In this document: in pieces, positions 58,232 to 64,000 of the stretch
Position numbering within the stretch: the first letter of the stretch is position 1
How the letters are laid out: every line of letters starts with the position of its first letter
Assembly: GCF_012489685.1 (NCBI RefSeq)
Contig: NC_080046.1
Coordinates: forward strand, 20,955,304 to 21,019,303
From: Lotus japonicus
Taxonomy: Eukaryota; Streptophyta; Magnoliopsida; Fabales; Fabaceae
Direction: 5' to 3'
DNA length: 64,000 nt
Program-made: the position numbers and the translations under genes
Notes under the pieces: model-generated
The model's input: only the letters and a program-made list of their open reading frames with translations
Databases searched by the model: none
What the model was told of the DNA's origin: nothing

Positions 58232-60190
58232 TACTTTAGAGTAAAATACACTCCCCTCCCTTGAGGTTTATCAAAATGACACTCAGCCTCAGTCTTAACC
58301 AAAATCTACACTCCACCATACTCACTCCAACAAGTTAATTACATGTTAAAAGATGCTAACGAAATATTCTATATAATTCCTAACTAATAAACTTAAATAT
58401 TTGTAGTTCTTTTGATTGGCTGCATTTTGCTCAAAACATGATGTGCAACCATATGTTCCAACATCTGGAGCAACATGTTGCGTTTACGTATGTTGGTAGT
58501 TCAATCGCTGAAATCAAGTTTTTTGTTGGGCTGCTGACTGTATGGGGATTCAGAAGATTTATTCTATGTTGTGCGTTTTATCTTCTGAAGGCGTGTTTGT
58601 TTTAATATTGGCTGAAGTAACAAGATTGATAACGTGTGAACCAAGTCTATCTCAAAGTTTGAACTTCAATTTACTTGGTTCTGTTATTTTACTCTGGTAA
58701 GATTTGATTCCTTGAAGATTCTGTCCAGAAGTGCTTTTGTGGACTCTTTGACGTGCGGCCCATTGAAGATCCAAGCCTCGTTTGAACGTCTATATAAAGG
58801 AGCTTATAAACCCTAGCTATAGAGGGATTCTGAGCGTGAGATATTGATCTTAGGGTTTATTATTTGAGTCCTGTTGTGAGTGTTGTAACAACTTAGTGCT
58901 TCGTGTGCTATTGCAAGTACTAAGTTGATATGTTTAGTTGAGTGCTAGTCTCAACAAAACTTGTTATTGCTTTTGACAAGTGAGATCACTGAGGCAGTGA
59001 TTGAGAGAAAGAGAGAATGGGTTCTCATACTTAGGGGGAGACTTAAGTATTAAGCCACTGGTAGCAATAGGTAGAAAGGTTTAGAACTGTGTCTGTTTTT
59101 GGTGAACCTTTTGTACGTGCTTGACTATTATAGTGGATTATCTTTCTCGAGCTGAAGCCCTCCAGACGTAGGTGATGTTCACCGAACTGGGTTAACAACT
59201 CGTTGTGTGTTTTTGTTTAACTGTTTATTTAAATTTTGGTACTCTGATTGTGTTTTGTTGTTATACACATTGTTGCAACATTGTGTATCACATCTGTCCT
59301 AGGTGAATACGAATTTCAATATTTAAATAGTAATAAAAATAAAAAAAAAGATATTTTATTATTTTATATTTTAAGAAGTTTAAGATATTTAAAATAAAAT
59401 ACTTTCAAAATATTTTATTAGAAACTATTAATGCTTGTAAAATTTCATGATTAATTATATGACATTTATTCCAACGAAAAGCCCGAATTTTTCTTTTATT
59501 TATATGATTGTTCTGATCACCTTCTCAGTTAGTATATTACTAGCTTCATGGATTGGTTACACTTGCAACATGCAGTATTAATGTATTATCTTAGTAAATA
59601 AAATGAGAAATGCAACAAACATGAGATGATTATTCTTCTACCGAAGGTGCTTGGTCTTGTCGAATAACTGAATAATATATAGTTTCATATCTCAAAATAA
59701 TGGATTTAAATTTTTAGTCATCTCAATCACATGATGTCGTAATCGTTATTAAACATGATTGAATTATAATTAGAGAGTACAATAAAAATTTAAAATCTAA
59801 TTCATATATCTTGAAATTATACAATCCAAAAGATGAATTTTATGAAGAAAAAAGTCATCTAATATTATAAGACTATATTATGAGAATATTTATAGTTTTC
59901 GTTGACATATAACACAATCAAGTAGTTTCAAATAAATTATTATAAAAATATAATTGTAAATATCTTAAAAATTTTTAAACAAAAAATAATAAAGTTTTTT
60001 TTTTTATTTTTATTATTATCTAAAATTTAAATCTATTAGTTTGGAATTAAAAAGAATATTCTCCGAGCATCTTTTAAGATGTAGTTAACTTGTTAAAGTG
60101 ATTGAGGTAGAGTGTAGATTTTAATTAAGAATGAGGTTGAGTGTCATTTTGACAAACCTCAAGGAAGGAGAGTTTACTTTACTCAAAACT
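58232..60190. mobile_element. Transposon with ~150-bp terminal inverted repeats
   Basis: The left repeat (about 58240-58385) and right repeat (about 60035-60180) are reverse complements over about 150 bases. Shared blocks include CCTTGAGGTTT.TCAAAATGACACTCA, AAAATCTACACTC, AACAAGTTAA.TACAT and TTAAAAGATGCT. A 6-base ACTTTA lies near both ends (about 58232 and 60189) and may be the target duplication, though three bases on the right do not fit. The long terminal repeats suggest a Mutator-like or similar DNA element; no transposase remains. An LTR-like sequence lies inside. Confidence 0.7.
58437..59305 (+). mobile_element. Solo-LTR-like sequence inside the long-TIR transposon
   Basis: The stretch reads as a promoter-leader unit. 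A TATA box (TCTATATAAAGG) lies at about 58789-58800. AAACCCTAGC, a GTAACAACTTAGTGC-type leader and TAGGGGGAGACTTAAG follow. The outer parts carry inverted wording: ATGATGTGCAACCATATG on the left, and TGTTGCAACATTGTG then TATCACATC on the right. No coding sequence is attached, so a solo LTR of a copia-like element is the best guess. The exact ends and target duplication are not fixed. Confidence 0.5.
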
Positions 60191-60812
60191 TTATAATAAT
60201 GAGCTTAAGAGATGAGACCAAATTAGTAATACAACACTACATCTTAACCAAAAATCAGCAACGAATTTGTGGGTCTTCACACTTATATAATCTTTAATTA
60301 ACTTATTATCAATCAATGTTGAACTTTTTTTTTACAAGAGGAAGGCGATCAGTGTGAAACTTAACCACCCACACTTAGAATTTCCATAATTCTAATCACA
60401 ATCAAGTTTAACAACTCCAAACATGTACTAAAAGGTGTGTATTGGAATTACTAGTTTATCAATCTAATCCATAGCTTACTACGTAGTGCTCAACATGATT
60501 CAGACTCCTATCTGCCTCTGTTCCCTAACAAATCACTATCCTTTTCCTTTGTTTGTGTTTTATAAGCTAAACAGCCGTCTGGTTTCTATTCATGAAACTA
60601 AATATGGCCAATAGCATAATGTTCTTTTACTGTGCGCGTGGGTGTTGATCGTCAAACATTGCTCAAGTATTTATTATTTATTTTTCATAACTACCCTTTA
60701 GTTTTATTTATGAAAATATTTTAGAAGTAGAAACGTAGTTTATAGAGTGCATTTTTTTTATTCCAGTGCATATTCAACGTCTCTGAAAACCATGAAAAGC
60801 CGGCCTTATCTT
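60191..60812. other. AT-rich spacer, no gene recognised
   Basis: No coding signal. A few words echo the 57990-58231 spacer, as noted there. Confidence 0.35.
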
Positions 60813-61068
60813 AGTAGTTTCTCCATTCCTTTATTCTCAAAACAATATATTTTATAATTGAAATACATCTATTTATATCAGAAAGAGAAAATGTTAGTTT
60901 TTTAAATAATCGGTGAGAAATGTAATAATAAGTGAAAATATAAGGTGGTACGTGAGAAATATAATAATAATTAGAGTGTAAATAGAAGAATGTGAGATAA
61001 AAAGTTTTGGAAAATATATGAAAAGTTAAATCAACGAATGTTTTGTATGGAGGAAGTAGTAGTTAAAA
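60813..61068. mobile_element. Stowaway-like MITE (~255 bp)
   Basis: The left end TAGTAGTTTCTCCATTCC and the right end in reverse complement, TACTACTTCCTCCATACA, are similar and resemble the CTCCCTCCGT-type ends of plant Stowaway elements. The inner wording (AAAACAATATATTTTATAAT against AAAATATATG) adds self-complementarity. The element is AT-rich and non-coding. Confidence 0.5.
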
Positions 61069-61171
61069 ACTCGTTCCCTCATGCCTCCTAGAGACACACA
61101 TTATTATTGTTGTTATTAAGTTGGTGATATTAAATAACTTATGATTAGTATGTACCATATGTGTTATTAGA

Positions 61172-61327
61172 ATTAAGGAGGTCAAATTCAACCCAAAATC
61201 GAGCTTAAGAGTTGAAGGTTGTTCTACCCTTTATAAGCACTTGTTTGGCCACATCTCTAGTCAATGTAGGTAGAGCAATCCTCAACTCTTGAGTTAGTTT
61301 TTGAGTTGAGTTAGGTCTCCCTAATCT
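61172..61327. repeat. Small inverted-repeat element (~155 bp)
   Basis: The left arm (TTAAGGAGGTCAAATTCAAC then AGAGTTGAAGGTTGTTCTACC) is the diverged reverse complement of the right arm, in which GTAGAGCAATCCTCAACTCT precedes GTTGAGTTAGG. About 60 bases pair per arm with a short loop. It could be a tiny MITE or a hairpin scrap of a larger repeat, and it ends where the Helitron-like start begins. Confidence 0.6.
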
Positions 61328-62160
61328 ATATATTATATAAAAGAACAACGTTATCAACAAGCATTAGACACGTGACATTCCAAGGTTCACTCTCATCACA
61401 CCCCCTCACTGGCTGACAAGTGTCACAGCCACAACAATTCACACAAATTTATTAATTGCACTAATTTGGTTTTGTTGTCCCCCATTAAATGTGATTTTCA
61501 AAATCATTTCCTATAAATCAATCTTCTTATTGTTGATTTCATCTCATATTCAAAAGGTGTTTTTGTCATCCTTATTCTGCAAGTTTTTAGTTTCAACCTT
61601 CTCATATCAAAATGTATTTTTTCGCACTTTCTATTCATTTTACCTGTTAGATCTGAATCTTTTTCCGATTTTCCCACTATCCATTCAATTGAACTGTTAG
61701 ATCTGAATTTTCTCCGTTAACTAATACTGAGTTTTTGGCCTTTTCAACTGCAGTTGTTGAATTGACAACAAAAGGTATTTTTTTCGCACTTTCTATTGAA
61801 TTGACATGTTAGATCGGAATTTTTTCCGGTTTTCCCACTATCTATTCAATGGAACTGTTAGATCTGAATTTTTTTCGTTAAATAATACTGAGTTTTTGGC
61901 TTTTTCAATTGCAGTTGTTTAATTGACAACAAAATGTATTTTTTCAAACAAACTTTTCATATCAATCGAAATTTTTGTATGCAAATTTGTATCAATCAAC
62001 CTTCTCATATCTAAAGTCTTTTTTCCCACTTTATATTCAATTGACATGTTAGATCTGAATTTTTTCTGTAAACTGATACTGAGTTTTTGTCCTTTTCAAT
62101 TGTAGTTGATGATTACCCACAAAAGGTATTCAAAGCTGTCAAGAAGGATAAATAAGCTTT
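61325..62160 (+). mobile_element. Probable Helitron 5' end and inner part
   Basis: TCTATATATTATATAAAAG, preceded by A, matches the TC...ATA-rich start of plant Helitrons, which insert between A and T. It is followed by a GACACGTGACATTCC and GGCTGACAAGTGTCACAG region, as in many plant Helitrons. The part behind it holds the repeated units described separately. A 3' end (hairpin plus CTRR) was not found with confidence, so the right limit given is arbitrary. No Rep/helicase domain is present. Confidence 0.45.
61600..62135 (+). repeat. Three ~165-190 bp tandem units with splice-like borders
   Basis: The units begin at about 61610, 61775 and 61935. Each contains CACTTTCTATT/CACTTTATATT, TGTTAGATC(T/G)GAATTTT, ATACTGAGTTTTTG and CTTTTCAAYTG(C/T)AGTTG. 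In all three a U-rich tract ending in CAG or TAG precedes a 20-base segment (TTGTTGAATTGACAACAAAA in the first). The first and third copies then run into a GGTA (AAAAGGTATT). The units are diverged by substitutions and indels; the third has an inserted stretch around 61940-61995. Confidence 0.7.
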
Positions 62161-62506
62161 TGAAAGTTGTCAAGAAGGAGAAGATATGAGGAAATTATGT
62201 TCCTGTTTTTTTATGTGAATTTCGTTTTGACCATACGTGGTCTAGATTATAATTTTCTTTGTTGACCTATATCATTATCGTTGTTTTGAAGTTTACTGAC
62301 CATATGTAGTCTAAACTCAATATCTGTTTTTCTTGGTCTAATTGCATATTTTGATGCCTTTGCATGGCAATTAGTTCATTCAATAAATTATTCGGATTAT
62401 GGAACTCGCAAGTACTTCTAAGTTCGATTTCAATTTACTATGTTTGATGAAGAATACCTTCCAAAAAACATCATATTTAATTAGTGTTCAATATATAAAA
62501 ATCATT
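62161..62506. other. Unassigned AT-rich DNA with a short direct repeat
   Basis: TGACCATACGTGGTCTAGA near 62228 recurs as TGACCATATGTAGTCTAAA near 62298; each is itself a partial palindrome. No gene seen. Confidence 0.4.
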
Positions 62507-63376
62507 TACGAAAACCATTTTTTTAAAATATTCCAAATTTAACCATCCAATTTGGTGAGTCTGATTTGAAGGAGAAAATTAAAATTGAGTAAATGCATTT
62601 CCTTAAAAAAATGGTTTTAATATTTTAAAAATAAATTGATAGCTTAAAATCCACAAATTAAGGACCTAATGTGCATATATTCTCCTTACATAATTAATTA
62701 TTATTCTTATTACCGAATAAATATAAAAAAGGAAATGACGACAAGGTTCAAATTGGGAATTTAGTTAATACATTATGATTTCTTGCATTAATTTTAAAAA
62801 GGAAAATGATTGATTATTCCTTGCCTAAATCAACTTTAAATCAGGGGGAAAACTTTGGGCATTAATGTTTGATTGGTTCCAAGTTCAAAATAAAAGAATT
62901 TTGTTATTCAATGTGAGATTTTTGATAAATAATCACTATTTCCTTAATGAGATACAAATTTTCATTTTTTTTATATTCTATAAAAAAACGGAATTAACAC
63001 ATTTTTTAATTCAAAATTAAATATCACTATTATTTGTTTCAAGTTAAAAAAATCATAAAAATTCTATATCAGAGCTTCACTAAGGAAAATCAATGTGTCA
63101 AGTTAAAAAATGTTTTATACATGAGTTTGACGTTAAAAATATACACTCAATATTTTACTTAATTTTTTTTAACAACATATTGAGTGTTGGGTTAAAATCT
63201 ACACTATTAACTTAAATAAGGAAATTAAATTAAATGAGAAATATTGAGTTTTTCTTTTTCATTTTGAGAAATAAAATGCATTTACTTAACTTTAATTTTT
63301 TTTCCAACAAATCAAACTCACCAAATTTTGATAATCAAATTTGAAATGTTTTAAAAAAATGGTAGTATTTTTAACG
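62507..63376. mobile_element. Non-coding element with ~100-bp terminal inverted repeats
   Basis: The left end (about 62507-62608) and right end (about 63265-63376) are reverse complements over about 100 bases. Shared blocks include ACCATTTTTTTAAAA, CAAATTT, TTTGGTGAGT.TGATTTG, and AAGTAAATGCATTT/GAGTAAATGCATTT. The inner 650 bases are AT-rich without coding sequence. The exact ends and target duplication are not clear. A Mutator-like or foldback origin is possible. Confidence 0.65.
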
Positions 63377-63392
63377 TAATCAATCATTGCCC

Positions 63393-64000
63393 CACTACAA
63401 AAAAATATATTTTTAGTGGCATTGATATTGTTAAATTGTGGCATTTAATAAATGTCACAAGTGATATTACCGGCATTCACCTTAAGTGCCCCTATTCCCG
63501 GTGCCACAACTGCCTTTGTGGCGTTTTTTGCTTAAATGCCGGTTTTGTATGCCACAATTTGCTTCAGGCATTTTTTAAATGCCACAAATGCATCTACCAT
63601 TGAATTAGGCTTAAATTTTACTGGCACTTTGTAAATGCCACGAATGCATCAATCATTACAGGTTTTGAAACATCACCAATTTAGCTTTACCAAGTGAATA
63701 TTTCATATTTTTCTTATTCGTAAATATATTTAAATTAAATCTTAAAATCTCTAATATGTTTTTTTTAAAGAGAAATCTCTAATTTGTTGGTGATTAGTTA
63801 ATCCCTAATCACCAAAGTAAGCAGAAGAATAAGATAAAAGGAACATATGAATATTAATGAGCATGAGCAAGATTATGTTATACATAATTGCAAGACCACT
63901 CTTCAAAGGTGGTTCTGTCACTCATAAGAAAAAAAAATTACAATTTACTGATTTTCCATGTTTCAAATATGAAACATCTTTACTAAGTATGCATCAAGAT
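63393..64000 (+). mobile_element. One end of a CACTA (En/Spm) transposon
   Basis: CACTACAAAAAAATATATTT at 63393 is a classical CACTA terminal sequence. It is followed by dense subterminal motifs: TGGCATTT, ATGCCACA and GTGCCACAA occur about ten times in both orientations up to about 63645, as expected for transposase-binding sites. The element runs toward the window edge, and the other end and any transposase lie outside or are lost. Confidence 0.8.

Noticed and set aside
62395..62420. Helitron 3' end near CTTCTAAG
   Set aside because: No GC-rich hairpin precedes it and the following base is not T after CTRR.

Overview
This window is nuclear DNA of a flowering plant, most likely a dicot and probably a papilionoid legume. 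The genes are intron-rich with GT-AG junctions, the intergenic DNA is AT-rich, and the repeats are typical plant families (Sirevirus-type Ty1/copia, a plant LINE with an RNase H tail, an Au-like SINE, hAT, CACTA and MITEs). The legume assignment is inference from the overall look; no species can be named from the sequence alone.

Four host genes can be modelled exon by exon, all with consistent reading phase. (1) A PLP-dependent D-cysteine desulfhydrase / ACC-deaminase-like enzyme, complement 9728-14013, 7 exons, 418 aa. (2) An oxysterol-binding-protein-related protein of the plant ORP1 type, complement 15796-23063, 8 exons, 812 aa, with PH and sterol-binding domains. (3) The epsilon subunit of the cytosolic chaperonin CCT (CCT5), 42978-47616 on +, 9 exons, 535 aa. 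(4) A secreted pectate lyase, complement 53530-56333, 4 exons, 400 aa. They do not form a pathway; they are independent genes separated by blocks of mobile DNA.

Layout. 1-1590: GC-rich LTR-like DNA. 1591-2304: a very long, nearly perfect foldback. 2305-4695: AT-rich DNA with diverged direct repeats and a copia fragment. 4696-9327: a decayed LINE on the minus strand, ending next to the desulfhydrase gene. 14280-14850: a Ty3/gypsy integrase scrap. 23064-24880: ORP1 5' region and unassigned DNA. 24881-38938: two head-to-head Sirevirus-type copia elements. Element A (+) lacks its 5' part but keeps gag C-terminus, pol, a broken env-like reading frame, an extra intact small ORF and its 3' LTR. Element B (-) keeps its 5' LTR, PBS and a broken gag, is split by a 775-bp hAT element with an 8-bp target duplication, and stops inside the protease region exactly where the LTR of A begins. 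38939-42155: LTR-like remnants of other elements. 42160-42545: a C-rich then G-rich trinucleotide hairpin upstream of CCT5. 48484-52893: two related short-LTR copia remnants in tandem. 57558-64000: a patchwork of MITEs, long-TIR elements, a captured LTR, a probable Helitron 5' end with tandem exon-like units, and one end of a CACTA element.

The most noteworthy observations are: a relic of the pectate lyase last exon inside CCT5 intron 5; the same +1 frame offset between the gag end and protease in both Sirevirus copies; the env-like frame plus an additional intact 143-aa ORF in element A; the 714-bp foldback; the purine/pyrimidine hairpin upstream of CCT5; and the repeated exon-like units inside the Helitron-like segment. 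I did not find a convincing wholly new biological system; these are leads within mostly known element classes.
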